From: Rhodobacteraceae bacterium Alg231-04
GTDB taxonomy: Bacteria > Pseudomonadota > Alphaproteobacteria > Rhodobacterales > Rhodobacteraceae
Direction: 5' to 3'
Length of the DNA: 64,000 nucleotides
Assembly (NCBI GenBank): GCA_900143635.1
Contig: FREY01000001.1
Coordinates: 155,324-219,323 of the forward strand
Below are positions 27,007 to 35,951 of the stretch, in pieces. The position numbers and the translations under genes are program-made. The notes under the pieces were generated by a model that made no database searches, was not told the origin of the DNA, and saw nothing but the letters and a program-made list of their open reading frames with translations. Every line of letters begins with the position of its first letter. Position 1 is the first letter of the stretch.

Positions 27007-27642
27007 ATGAGCAAGTCCGATCCCTTCGGTTTTGATATGTCCGTCAGCTCTGCCAAAAAGAAGAACCCGCGTGGCCGCCGGGCAATGTCGGGTGCGTCAG
27101 AGACCTCTACCCGCCCTTGCGAAAAGGAAGGCTGCACCGAGGCAGGCAAGTTCCGCGCGCCCAAAGCCCCGGACGTGCTGGATGACTTCTTCTGGTTCTG
27201 TCAGGAACACGTGCGCGAGTATAACGCCAAGTGGAGCTTCTTTGATGGCACCACCGAAGCCGAGCTGAACGCCCAGCAGTCCAAGGACAAGGTCTGGGAG
27301 CGCCAGACGCGCCCCATGGGCGACCCTGAGGCACGCGCCTGGGCCCGCCTGGGCATCGAGGACCCGCATCAGGTTCTGGGCGCCAATGCCACGCAGAATC
27401 CCGGCCGCAATGCGCCCGGCACATCCGGCACCGGCCGCCGCCTGCCGCCGACCGAACGCCGCGCTGTGGAGATTCTGGAGGCCAAGGACAGCTGGACCAA
27501 GGCCGAGATCCGCAAGGGTTACAAAAAGCTGATCAAAGTGCTGCACCCGGACATGAACGGCGGCGACCGTTCCCAGGAAGAGCAGCTGCAACTGGTTGTC
27601 TGGGCCTGGGATCAGATCAAGGACAGCAAGAGCTTCAAGTGA
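27007..27642 (+). CDS. J-domain (DnaJ-like) protein
   Basis: A 211-residue protein with a C-terminal J domain. About residues 150-210 hold the helix wording IRKGYKKLIKVLHPDMNGG, with the HPD tripeptide needed to stimulate the ATPase of an Hsp70 partner such as DnaK. The N-terminal 140 residues lack the glycine-rich and zinc-finger regions of classical DnaJ, so this is a class III co-chaperone with an unknown substrate-binding part. That part has a CEKEGCTEAGKFRAPK segment with two cysteines and a CQEHVREYNAKW helix, perhaps a small metal site. It is divergent from bolA. A strong terminator follows. The Hsp70 partner is elsewhere. Confidence 0.9.
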   Translation: MSKSDPFGFDMSVSSAKKKNPRGRRAMSGASETSTRPCEKEGCTEAGKFRAPKAPDVLDDFFWFCQEHVREYNAKWSFFDGTTEAELNAQQSKDKVWERQTRPMGDPEARAWARLGIEDPHQVLGANATQNPGRNAPGTSGTGRRLPPTERRAVEILEAKDSWTKAEIRKGYKKLIKVLHPDMNGGDRSQEEQLQLVVWAWDQIKDSKSFK

Positions 27643-27668
27643 GCTTCAAGGCATCGCAAAGATGATCG

Positions 27669-27695
27669 AGGCGGCCCGGTTGGGCCGCCTTTTTG
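27669..27695 (+). terminator. Terminator after the J-domain gene
   Basis: AGGCGGCCC at 27669-27677 and GGGCCGCCT at 27682-27690 form a perfect 9-bp stem with a GGTT loop, then TTTTGCTT. Confidence 0.88.
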
Positions 27696-27746
27696 CTTGC
27701 CAGCCCTGTCTATGATGACAGTTGCGCTTCCATAAAACCTGAGTGC

Positions 27747-27780
27747 GAAAAAGGGCGGCCCCCACAGGAACCGCCCTCTT
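27747..27780 (-). terminator. Terminator after the DEAD-box helicase gene
   Basis: On the minus strand AGGGCGG (27771-27777) pairs with CCGCCCT (27752-27758), with further GG/CC pairing inside, and TTTTT follows. It is about 40 bases beyond the helicase stop. Confidence 0.75.
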
Positions 27781-27819
27781 CAGAACTCTTTTTCGGATCT
27801 GCCGCCAAACCGGGCAGGC

Positions 27820-29970
27820 TTAACCCTTACGGTTCGGCCGTTTCGGCGCGCCGCTGCCACCCTTGCTTGTCGCAGCGCGGGCTTTGTTCTTCTTGCTGTT
27901 GGACTTGCCTTTGGGCGGCGGCGGGCCTTTCGGCTTATCGCTGGGCTTGCCTTTGCCGGCATAGGGACGCGCATCGCCCCCCTTGCCGCCCGCGCCACGC
28001 GTTTTTAAGGGGCGCACGAATCCGCCACCCGGACGCTCCAGTCGTGCCGAGGGATCGGAAGCCCGCTTAGGCGCCGCTTTGGCGTCCGATTTGGGTTTCT
28101 TCGACCGCGGTGCAGGATCGTCATTCCAGTCGATCGGCGCCGAAGACGACGGCTTTTTATAGGCTGGTTTGCTGGCGCGCTCGTCGCGGTCGGGACGCGG
28201 CTTGCGATCTTCACGCGGTTTGAAATCATCGCGGGACTTATAGTCGTCGCGCGGTTTGCGCTCCTCGCGGGACTTGTAGCCTTCACGGGGTTTACGGTCC
28301 TCACGGGGTTTGAAATCACCGCGCGGCTTGCGGTCATCACGGTCCCGGCGCGGGCCATTGCCCTCGAACTTGGGGCGTGGCGAATTGGCAATATCTGGCG
28401 CCTTGTCCAGCTTGCTGACCTTTGCACCCGGCTCGATTTCCAGATTGCCACCAAGGACGGACAGGAAGGCCGCGGCGCTGCTTTCGCGCAGCTCAACAAA
28501 GCTTTCACCAGACTGCACCCGGATCGCGCCGATGTCGTCCTTGGTCAGATTGCCGGCCTTGCACAGCATCGGCAGCAGGCGGCGCGGTTCGGCACCGGCA
28601 TCGCGGCCGCCAGAGACCGAGAACCAGACCGACGGGCCAAAGGGCGCGCGTTCTTTGCGTTCGCGCACGTCCTTGCCGGGATCACCCAGTTCCTCGGGCG
28701 CGGTGTGGTGTGAATGATAAAGACGCAGATAGGCGGCTGCCAGCTTTTCGGGCGCAAAGCTTTCAACCAGCTTGGCCACCGGTGTTGCTTCGCTTTCGCT
28801 GATTTCAGTGCTCCAGGCCGCATCGGACAGCATCCGCTCTTCGTCGCGGGCGCGGACATCATCAGCGGACGGCGCATTGGCCTCTTCGGCAATAATCTTG
28901 GCCGAGCGCAGCAGGCGCATCGCCTTGCCGCGTGCCTTGCCGGGGACGATCAGCGCAGAGACACCTTTGCGGCCCGCACGACCCGTTCGACCGGAACGGT
29001 GCAGCAGGGTTTCGTGGTTCGACGGCAGGTCCGCATGAACCACCAGATCCAGTTTCGGCAGGTCGATACCGCGCGCAGCAACATCTGTCGCCACGCAGAC
29101 ACGGGCGCGGCCATCGCGCAAAGACTGCAGCGCGTTGGAGCGTTCGGCCTGCGACAGCTCACCAGACAGCGCCACCACCGGGAAACCCCGGTTGCTGAGG
29201 CGCGTGGTCAGGCGGTTCACCACCGCACGGGTGTTGCAGAACACGATGGCGTTGGGCGCCTCGTGGTAGCGCAACACGTTGATGATGGCGTTTTCCGCAT
29301 CGCGCTGCGACACCGCCAGCATCTGGTATTCGATATCCGCGTGCTGCGATTTCTCGGATACGGTTTTGATGCGCTGGTGGTCTTTCAGATAGGTCTCTGC
29401 CAGACGCGCAATACCTGTGGGCACAGTGGCCGAGAACATCAGCGTGCGGCGGCTTTCGGGGGCCTGGCTGAGGATGAATTCCAGATCTTCGCGGAAACCG
29501 AGGTCCAGCATTTCATCCGCTTCGTCCAGCACCACGGCGCGGATCTGGCTGAGGTCGATAGAGCCGCGCATGATGTGGTCGCGCAGACGGCCCGGCGTTG
29601 CGACAACGATATGGGTGCCGCGCTCAAGGCTGCGACGTTCATCGCGCATGTCCATGCCGCCCACGGTCGAGGCCATCACAGCGCCCGCACCCTGATAGAG
29701 CCAGCCCAGCTCACGCTTCACCTGCAGGGCCAACTCGCGGGTCGGTGCAATCACCAGCGCCAGCGGAGCTGCGGCGCGTTCAAAACCTTCGCCGTCACCC
29801 AGCAGGGTCGGCGCCATGGCAATGCCAAAGCCCACGGTTTTGCCGGATCCGGTCTGGGCCGAGACCAACAGGTCTGCGTTCGCCAGCTCGGGTGCGCCAA
29901 CCGCCTCCTGTACGGGGGTCAAAGAGTCATAGCCGCGCGCCTGAAGCGCCTCTGCGAGTGCTGTTTTCAC
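27820..29970 (-). CDS. DEAD-box RNA helicase with long basic tail
   Basis: A cytoplasmic ATP-dependent RNA helicase of about 716 residues. From the chosen start, motif I SAQTGSGKT is near residue 35, the DEAD box (VLDEADEML) near residue 150, the SAT motif (MFSATVP) near 185, and motif VI (HRSGRTGRAG) near 335. A DbpA-type RNA-binding domain follows (residues 475-560), then a low-complexity tail of K/R/D/E/P-rich imperfect repeats (KPREDRKPR, YKSREERKPR) and a basic end. The frame is open further upstream to 30222, but the first 84 codons look non-coding. I prefer the GTG at 29970, since VKTALAEALQARGYDSLTP matches family N-termini; ATG at 30117 is the alternative. Its role is probably in ribosome assembly or mRNA decay. 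Confidence 0.9.
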   Translation of the reverse strand: MKTALAEALQARGYDSLTPVQEAVGAPELANADLLVSAQTGSGKTVGFGIAMAPTLLGDGEGFERAAAPLALVIAPTRELALQVKRELGWLYQGAGAVMASTVGGMDMRDERRSLERGTHIVVATPGRLRDHIMRGSIDLSQIRAVVLDEADEMLDLGFREDLEFILSQAPESRRTLMFSATVPTGIARLAETYLKDHQRIKTVSEKSQHADIEYQMLAVSQRDAENAIINVLRYHEAPNAIVFCNTRAVVNRLTTRLSNRGFPVVALSGELSQAERSNALQSLRDGRARVCVATDVAARGIDLPKLDLVVHADLPSNHETLLHRSGRTGRAGRKGVSALIVPGKARGKAMRLLRSAKIIAEEANAPSADDVRARDEERMLSDAAWSTEISESEATPVAKLVESFAPEKLAAAYLRLYHSHHTAPEELGDPGKDVRERKERAPFGPSVWFSVSGGRDAGAEPRRLLPMLCKAGNLTKDDIGAIRVQSGESFVELRESSAAAFLSVLGGNLEIEPGAKVSKLDKAPDIANSPRPKFEGNGPRRDRDDRKPRGDFKPREDRKPREGYKSREERKPRDDYKSRDDFKPREDRKPRPDRDERASKPAYKKPSSSAPIDWNDDPAPRSKKPKSDAKAAPKRASDPSARLERPGGGFVRPLKTRGAGGKGGDARPYAGKGKPSDKPKGPPPPKGKSNSKKNKARAATSKGGSGAPKRPNRKG

Positions 29971-30210
29971 TGGTTCGTTTTCGCTTGCTGCGGGGCGGGG
30001 CCATAGGGTGGCCTGCCCGAAATTTGACGGCACCGCCGGTTCGGCGGGCGGGGCCCGCGTGGCCCGATTGGGTGCTCTTAAAGGGTTGCGCCCTCTTTGT
30101 ATAGGGTTTTCCGGCATAGCAGCCCTGCAGGTGCTGCAACGCAGAAAGCCGGGACACTTGGATGGGTCACCCCGCGTGCCCGGACCACCTGTGCCCGCTT
30201 TTCTCAAACA

Positions 30211-30236
30211 GAAAGCGCCCATCCCGGGGCGCTTTC
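30211..30236 (-). terminator. Terminator after the GYD-domain gene
   Basis: GAAAGCGCCC at 30211-30220 and GGGCGCTTTC at 30227-30236 form a perfect 10-bp stem with a 6-base loop. On the minus strand TGTTTGAG follows, so the tail is only moderately T-rich. It lies 31 bases beyond the GYD stop. Confidence 0.7.
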
Positions 30237-30266
30237 TCGCGGCAAACTATCCGCCTAGTTGAGGCC

Positions 30267-30599
30267 CTAGCCGCCCGGCGGCGCATAGGCACCAGTCAGG
30301 GCAGCAGCCTTCTCAACCACCTCGACAAACTCGGCCCCGGTCCAGGCCCGCACGGTTTCGGCCTTGGCCACAACGCCAGAGGCGGAAACCGCCATCGCCA
30401 ATGCAACCGCATCGGTGCCATCCGGCGCCTCGGAGACCAGCACCACATCATTGGCGCCGGTGGTGTTATACATGGCGACCACACGTCCGCCTGCCTTTTG
30501 CACCAGCGCATTGATCGCTGCGGTCCTATCCTCGGGCTTGGACATCAACGCCTTGATGCCCGCCTGTGAATATGAAGCGTAGGTAATAAATAGTGCCAT
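30267..30599 (-). CDS. GYD domain protein
   Basis: A 110-residue GYD-domain protein, a small ferredoxin-like alpha-beta fold of unknown function that is common in soil and marine bacteria. Typical wording is [17 protein letters not shown] near residue 2, [16 protein letters not shown] (the place of the family's glycine-aspartate motif) near residue 47, and an [14 protein letters not shown] end near residue 79. The frame is open to 30662, but ATG at 30599 has a full AGGAGGT ribosome site about 7 bases upstream, so I place the start there. It is divergent from cobS with a 314-base gap that contains a large hairpin. It sits between the helicase and cobS, a position not expected from related genomes. 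Confidence 0.85.
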   Translation of the reverse strand: MALFITYASYSQAGIKALMSKPEDRTAAINALVQKAGGRVVAMYNTTGANDVVLVSEAPDGTDAVALAMAVSASGVVAKAETVRAWTGAEFVEVVEKAAALTGAYAPPGG

Positions 30600-30913
30600 G
30601 GGTCCACCTCCTGTGGTCGGTTGAAAATGCTTTGAACACACTGTCTCAGTCGGACGTGGCAAAGCCGCGTCCGAGACTACAGGACACCTCCGCCTGTACC
30701 GGGGTCCAACTTGTCAGGATTGCGCCGGACATATCACAAAAACGCGAGGCACAGAAGCTAACCAAACGATCAGTCATAAGGCCAGTTTCACTCGATTGCT
30801 GTCTCAGGCAACAATCCGGCCCTCTTTCCCTTGCTCTTGGTCAAAAAAACAGGCACCAATCCCGCGATCAGACGGCCCCGCACAGGCGGGCAAGGGATAA
30901 GGACGCGAAGACA
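30600..30913. other. Divergent gap between the GYD gene and cobS
   Basis: This 314-base stretch holds the promoters of both genes. It includes a strong hairpin at 30643-30677. The frame open through it in the cobS direction gives no protein-like sequence before residue 1 of CobS. I see no cobalamin riboswitch signature. Confidence 0.55.
30643..30677. other. Long imperfect hairpin near the GYD gene start
   Basis: GTCTC at 30643-30647 followed by CGGACGTGGC at 30651-30660 pairs with GCCGCGTCCGAGAC at 30664-30677 around an AAA loop; only a 3-base bulge and one mismatch interrupt the stem. No T-run follows. It may be an operator or an mRNA hairpin. Confidence 0.5.
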
Positions 30914-31894
30914 ATGGCAGACGGCTTTACCGATATGAATGCAAGACCCACCGAGACCATCTCGGTCCGTGACGTGTTCGGCATCGACACCGACATGACT
31001 GTCAAAGGCTTTGCCGAGACATCTGAGCGCGTGCCTGCGATTGACCCGACCTATAAATTCGACCCCGATACCACGCTGGCCATTCTGGCAGGTTTCTCGC
31101 ACAACCGCCGTGTGATGATCCAAGGTTACCACGGCACGGGCAAATCGACCCATATCGAACAGGTCGCCGCCCGCCTGAACTGGCCCTCGGTGCGCGTCAA
31201 CCTTGACAGCCACATCTCCCGGATCGACCTGATCGGTAAGGATGCGATCAAACTGCGCGACGGCAAGCAGGTCACCGAATTCCACGAAGGCATCCTGCCC
31301 TGGGCGCTGCGCAACCCGGTTGCGATCGTGTTTGATGAATATGACGCCGGCCGCGCCGATGTTATGTTCGTGATCCAGCGCGTGCTGGAACATGACGGCA
31401 AGCTGACCCTGCTGGACCAGAACGAGATCATCACCCCGAACCCCTACTTCCGCCTGTTTGCCACCGCAAACACTGTTGGTCTGGGCGACACCACGGGGCT
31501 CTATCACGGCACCCAGCAGATCAACCAGGCCCAGATGGACCGCTGGTCGCTGGTATCGACGCTGAACTATCTCAGCCACGACGCGGAAACCAACATCGTG
31601 CTGTCCAAGGCGCCGCACTACAATACCGAGGCCGGCCGCAAGAGCATCAGCCAGATGGTGACCGTGGCTGACCTGACCCGCACCGCCTTTATGAACGGCG
31701 ACCTGTCGACCGTGATGAGCCCGCGCACCGTGATCAACTGGTCGCAGAACGCCGAGATCTTCCGCGATGTGGGCTATGCTTTCCGCCTGTCGTTCCTGAA
31801 CAAATGTGACGAGCTGGAACGCCAGACCGTGGCCGAGTTCTACCAGCGCTGCTTTGACGAGGAGCTGCCCGAAAGCGCCGCCAACGTGGCGTAA
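30914..31894 (+). CDS. cobS: Cobaltochelatase subunit CobS
   Basis: A 326-residue AAA+ ATPase subunit of the aerobic cobaltochelatase, which inserts cobalt into hydrogenobyrinate a,c-diamide during vitamin B12 synthesis. CobS with CobT forms the chaperone-like ATPase that activates CobN. The Walker A motif GYHGTGKST is at residues 71-79, Walker B IVFDEYD ends near residue 143, and the sensor region [18 protein letters not shown] lies near residue 182. The frame is open from 30593, but family length and the ATG at 30914 agree, with AAGGA about 10 bases upstream. cobT follows 209 bases later on the same strand. CobN and the rest of the pathway are not in the window. Confidence 0.96.
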   Translation: MADGFTDMNARPTETISVRDVFGIDTDMTVKGFAETSERVPAIDPTYKFDPDTTLAILAGFSHNRRVMIQGYHGTGKSTHIEQVAARLNWPSVRVNLDSHISRIDLIGKDAIKLRDGKQVTEFHEGILPWALRNPVAIVFDEYDAGRADVMFVIQRVLEHDGKLTLLDQNEIITPNPYFRLFATANTVGLGDTTGLYHGTQQINQAQMDRWSLVSTLNYLSHDAETNIVLSKAPHYNTEAGRKSISQMVTVADLTRTAFMNGDLSTVMSPRTVINWSQNAEIFRDVGYAFRLSFLNKCDELERQTVAEFYQRCFDEELPESAANVA

Positions 31895-32103
31895 GCCCGA
31901 GGCAAACCATAAGCCGAGCCGCCCGGCCACTGACAGGCCGGGCAGTGCCCAACCGCCCCGTTTTACCGCAGGATTGCCTTTGGCAGAACGAAGCGGGCAC
32001 TACGTTTTTCGCCCGCAGCCGGGCACAGCCTCTGATTATCTCAAAGAAGGCTGGACATAGGCTGCACTTGGCGGAATGCTTCGACTAAGGACAGCGTGCC
32101 ACT

Positions 32104-33981
32104 ATGAGTAAGCCGAACGACAACCCAGCCGATCCGTTCAAGAAGGCCTTGGCCGAAGCCACCAAGGTGATGGCCAACGATTCAGAGTTGAGCGTCAGCT
32201 ATTCGGTCGACCCTTCGGGCCTCAGCGGCGACTCGATGCGCCTGCCGCAGGTGTCGCGCCGGATGACCCGCGAAGAGGTATTGCTGGCCCGTGGCACGGC
32301 GGATGCGCTGGCGCTGCGCCACAAGTTCCACGACGATGCGACCCACGCGCGCTATGCCCCGCCCGGTGACATGGCCCGTGATCTCTATGAGGCGATGGAA
32401 ACCGCGCGCTGCGAGGCGATGGGCGCACGCCACATGCCGGGCACAGCCTCCAACATTGATGTGAAGATCCGCAACGAGGCGATCCGCAAGGGCTATGACC
32501 AGTGCAAATCCGCCTCTGAGGCACCGCTGGCGGCCTCTGCCGGTTATCTGATCCGCCATCTGGCCACCGGCCGCCCGCTGCCCGAAGGCGCCTCCAATAT
32601 CATGGATCTGTGGCGCGGCTTCATTGAGTCTCAGGCCGGTGAGGCGCTGGACAATCTGGATGAAACAATCGCCGATCAGACCGCCTTTGCCAAATTGGCG
32701 CGGCAGGTGATCTCGGATCTTGGCTATGGCGACCAGCTGGGCGAAGACCCCGACAATCTGGACGATGATCAGGACGATCAGGCCGAGGACGACGCCGAAG
32801 AACAGGAAGATCCCGACAGCAGCGGTCAGGACGACAGCGAGGACGAAGAGTCCGACGCCAGCCCTGAGCAGTCGCAGGAAGAACAGCAGGATGCCTCTCA
32901 GGCGCAGGTCTCGATGGACGAGATGGCCGACGAGGAGATGGGCGAAGACACCGAGATGCCCGAAGGCGAAGCGCCGCTGGAGCCGCCTGCCCCACCGCCC
33001 GCGTCTGAGGCTGATCCCGACTATAAGGTCTTTCTCGATACCCACGACGAGGAAATCGCCGCCGAAGATCTGGCTGAACCTGCCGAACTGGAACGGCTGC
33101 GCGCCTATCTGGACCAGCAGCTGGAGCCACTGAAGGGCGCTGTCAGCCGTCTGGCCAACAAATTGCAGCGTCGCTTGCAGGCGCAGCAGAACCGCAGCTG
33201 GGAGTTCGACCTTGAGGAAGGTACGCTGGATGCGGGCCGTCTGGCGCGGGTTGTGGCCAACCCGACCACGCCGCTCAGCTTCAAGATGGAACATGATACC
33301 GAGTTCCGCGACACAGTGGTGACGCTGCTGCTGGACAATTCCGGCTCCATGCGTGGCCGCCCGATTTCCATCGCCGCCATCTGCGCCGATGTTCTGGCCC
33401 GCACCCTTGAGCGCTGCAATGTGAAGGTCGAGATCCTCGGCTTTACCACCCGCGCCTGGAAAGGCGGACAGGCGCGCGAGGCATGGCTGAACGATGGCCG
33501 CCCGCAGACGCCCGGCCGCCTGAACGATCTGCGCCACATCGTCTATAAACGTGCCGACGCCCCCTGGCGCCGGGTGCGGCCCAATCTGGGTCTGATGATG
33601 AAAGAAGGCCTGCTGAAGGAAAACATCGACGGCGAGGCGCTGGAATGGGCCCACCGCCGGATGTGTGCCCGGCAGGAGCAGCGCAAGATCCTGATGGTGA
33701 TTTCGGACGGGGCACCGGTGGATGACAGCACCCTGTCGGTGAACCCGGCGAACTATCTGGAAAAACACCTGCGCGACGTGATTGCCATGGTCGAGAAACG
33801 CAAAGCCGTTGAGCTGTTGGCGATCGGTATCGGCCATGACGTGACCCGCTATTACGACCGCGCCGTCACCATTACGGATGTGGAACAGCTGGCCGGCGCA
33901 ATGACCGAACAACTGGCTGCGCTGTTTGACAGTGATCCGCGCGCCCGCGCCCGTGTGATGGGCATCAAACGTAGCATGTGA
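32104..33981 (+). CDS. cobT: Cobaltochelatase subunit CobT
   Basis: The 625-residue partner of CobS in the aerobic cobaltochelatase. The N-terminal region (1-200) is helical. Residues about 205-300 form a strongly acidic linker rich in D, E and Q, typical of CobT. The C-terminal part is a von Willebrand factor A domain with a metal-ion-dependent adhesion site, [11 protein letters not shown], near residues 409-419, and [12 protein letters not shown] near 530. This domain likely recruits CobN through the metal ion. The start ATG at 32104 has AAGGA about 12 bases upstream. The 209-base gap from cobS has no gene. It is full length. A weak GC-rich hairpin near 33985-34015 may end the transcript. 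Confidence 0.95.
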   Translation: MSKPNDNPADPFKKALAEATKVMANDSELSVSYSVDPSGLSGDSMRLPQVSRRMTREEVLLARGTADALALRHKFHDDATHARYAPPGDMARDLYEAMETARCEAMGARHMPGTASNIDVKIRNEAIRKGYDQCKSASEAPLAASAGYLIRHLATGRPLPEGASNIMDLWRGFIESQAGEALDNLDETIADQTAFAKLARQVISDLGYGDQLGEDPDNLDDDQDDQAEDDAEEQEDPDSSGQDDSEDEESDASPEQSQEEQQDASQAQVSMDEMADEEMGEDTEMPEGEAPLEPPAPPPASEADPDYKVFLDTHDEEIAAEDLAEPAELERLRAYLDQQLEPLKGAVSRLANKLQRRLQAQQNRSWEFDLEEGTLDAGRLARVVANPTTPLSFKMEHDTEFRDTVVTLLLDNSGSMRGRPISIAAICADVLARTLERCNVKVEILGFTTRAWKGGQAREAWLNDGRPQTPGRLNDLRHIVYKRADAPWRRVRPNLGLMMKEGLLKENIDGEALEWAHRRMCARQEQRKILMVISDGAPVDDSTLSVNPANYLEKHLRDVIAMVEKRKAVELLAIGIGHDVTRYYDRAVTITDVEQLAGAMTEQLAALFDSDPRARARVMGIKRSM

Positions 33982-34151
33982 CCGTTGCGCACACGTGCCG
34001 CGTGCGGCAACGCGGCGGCACCTCCCTCTTAAAACGGCAAAAGGCACAGGTAAGTCGGTTAAAACGCCCTAATGAAGGGAGAATTAACTTTATCTTTTTA
34101 CGGACGTGCACAGGTCTGTAAAACCAAGTGGCATGCAATTGACGGGGCTTC

Positions 34152-35834
34152 ATGGGGCAATCGACACGATCCGTACTGGCCGGTTTCCTGGCTCTCACGG
34201 CCAGCGGACTGCGTGACACCTGGCGGGTGATGCGTCACCGTGGGCCCAGTCAGGTGCAGTTCTGGTTCATTGCTCTGCTTGTCGGCATTGCCGCTGGCTT
34301 TGCCGCGCTGTTCTTTCGCAAGGCGATTACCGGTCTACAGGCCTGGGTATACGGCGCTGAGGATGTGAACCTGATCCATTCCTTTGCCCAGTCCATGCCC
34401 TGGTACTGGCTGTTGCTGATCCCCACACTGGGCGGGTTACTGACCGGCCTGATCCTGCACCGTTTCACGCCTGACGGGCGGGTGCGCTCGGTCGCCGATG
34501 TGATCGAGGGTGCCGCGTTGCGCAATGGCCGGGTCGAACGGCGGGCGGGCATTGCATCCTCTCTGGCATCGCTCATCACCCTGTCGACCGGCGGATCAAC
34601 GGGGCGCGAGGGGCCAGTGGTGCATATCGTCGGGGTGATTTCGACCTGGGTCAGCAATCGCATCAATGCGGATGGCATAACAGGCCGCGACCTGTTGGGC
34701 TGCGCCGTCGCCGCCGGCGTGTCAGCCAGCTTCAACGCGCCGATTGCGGGCGCTCTTTTCGCGCTGGAAGTGGTCTTGCGCCATTTCGCCGTCAACGCCT
34801 TTGCGCCGATTGTCATCGCCGCGGTTGCAGGCACGGTGATCAACCGCATGGAATACGGCGATGTCACGGAATTTGTTCTGGAAACGCCCGGTGCGCTGCA
34901 ATTCTACGTGGAGCTGCCCGCCTTTCTGATCCTTGGGCTGGTCTGTGGGCTGGTCGCCGTGGTTTTGATGCGCTCCATCTTCTTTGCCGAGGCCTTCTGC
35001 AATCACGTTCAGGACCGGCTGCGGCTCCCGCGCTGGCTGCGCCCGGCCGCCACAGGTGCCATTCTCGGGATGATCGCGATCTGGTATCCCCATATTATCG
35101 GCGTCGGCTATGAAACAACGGTTCTTGCCCTGACCGGCGGGCTGCTGCTGCATCAGACCATCCTTTTTGCGGCCGTCAAGACAGCCGCGGTGTCGGTCAC
35201 CATGGGCGGGCGCATGGGCGGCGGGGTCTTTTCGCCATCGCTGATGATCGGCGCGCTCACCGGTCTAGCCTTTGGATTGATCGCAACAACGGTATTGCCG
35301 GATGTCTCGGGCACCCACACGCTTTATGCCTTCGCGGGTATGGGCGCCGTTGCCGCAGCCGTTCTCGGGGCGCCGATTTCCACCACCATGATCGTTTTCG
35401 AACTGACCGGAGACTGGCAGATCGGCATTGCCGTCATGGTGTCCGTGTCGATGTCCACTGCACTTGCCTCGCGCCTTGTCGACCGCTCCTTCTTCCTCAC
35501 CCAGCTGGAGCGCCGTGGCATTCACTGTGCGGCCGGCCCTCAGGCCTATCTTCTGTCCATGCTCACTGCCGGCGCCGCCATGCGGCCGCTGGAAGATCCG
35601 CGCTGCGCCACAGCCGCCGACTGTGAACCGCTGCGCGCCGAAGGTCTGGACATTGGCCCCGCCACCTCTCTGGAAGCAGCCCTGCCGGTTTTTGACCGGG
35701 CCGAGGTTGAATTCCTGCCGGTTTATGCCGACGACAAGGACGCGCCGGAACTGCTGGGCGCGCTCTATCATGTGGATGCTTTGAAGGCCTATAACCGCGC
35801 CCTCGCGGCGATTGCCGCCGAAGAACACCGCTAG
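34152..35834 (+). CDS. ClC-type chloride channel or exchanger
   Basis: A 560-residue membrane protein of the ClC family with about 16 membrane-associated helices over residues 30-450. The ion-path motif GGSTGREGPVV lies near residue 153 (the family pattern is GxGREGP), and a second glycine-rich stretch, GGRMGGGVFSPSL, is near residue 350. The C-terminal 100 residues are soluble and look like the edge of a CBS-type regulatory region (PVFDRAEVEFLPVYADDKD), though a full CBS pair is not obvious. Channel versus proton-coupled exchange cannot be told from sequence. The gene stands alone after cobT, with its own A/T-rich upstream region at 34020-34150. Its likely role is chloride or acid balance. 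Confidence 0.92.
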   Translation: MGQSTRSVLAGFLALTASGLRDTWRVMRHRGPSQVQFWFIALLVGIAAGFAALFFRKAITGLQAWVYGAEDVNLIHSFAQSMPWYWLLLIPTLGGLLTGLILHRFTPDGRVRSVADVIEGAALRNGRVERRAGIASSLASLITLSTGGSTGREGPVVHIVGVISTWVSNRINADGITGRDLLGCAVAAGVSASFNAPIAGALFALEVVLRHFAVNAFAPIVIAAVAGTVINRMEYGDVTEFVLETPGALQFYVELPAFLILGLVCGLVAVVLMRSIFFAEAFCNHVQDRLRLPRWLRPAATGAILGMIAIWYPHIIGVGYETTVLALTGGLLLHQTILFAAVKTAAVSVTMGGRMGGGVFSPSLMIGALTGLAFGLIATTVLPDVSGTHTLYAFAGMGAVAAAVLGAPISTTMIVFELTGDWQIGIAVMVSVSMSTALASRLVDRSFFLTQLERRGIHCAAGPQAYLLSMLTAGAAMRPLEDPRCATAADCEPLRAEGLDIGPATSLEAALPVFDRAEVEFLPVYADDKDAPELLGALYHVDALKAYNRALAAIAAEEHR

Positions 35835-35951
35835 GCTAATAATTCTTTCCAAAAATCGTAAATTCCCGGCTCAGACTCGCCCGCGTTAGGGTTTTGAGAA
35901 GGCGCGGTTCTTATACCTGCTAGAAACGCGCTGCTTACAAAGGGTAAATTT

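Noticed and set aside
29971-30222. Upstream extension of the DEAD-box helicase
   Set aside because: The codons are rich in R, P and A without helicase similarity. The GTG at 29970 fits the family, though the ATG at 30117 cannot be fully excluded.
31895-32103. Possible small gene between cobS and cobT
   Set aside because: The open frame there overlaps the end of cobS and has no family resemblance or ribosome site.
32182-34047. Long minus-strand open frame opposite cobT
   Set aside because: It is a shadow of cobT. The composition reflects reversed acidic codons.
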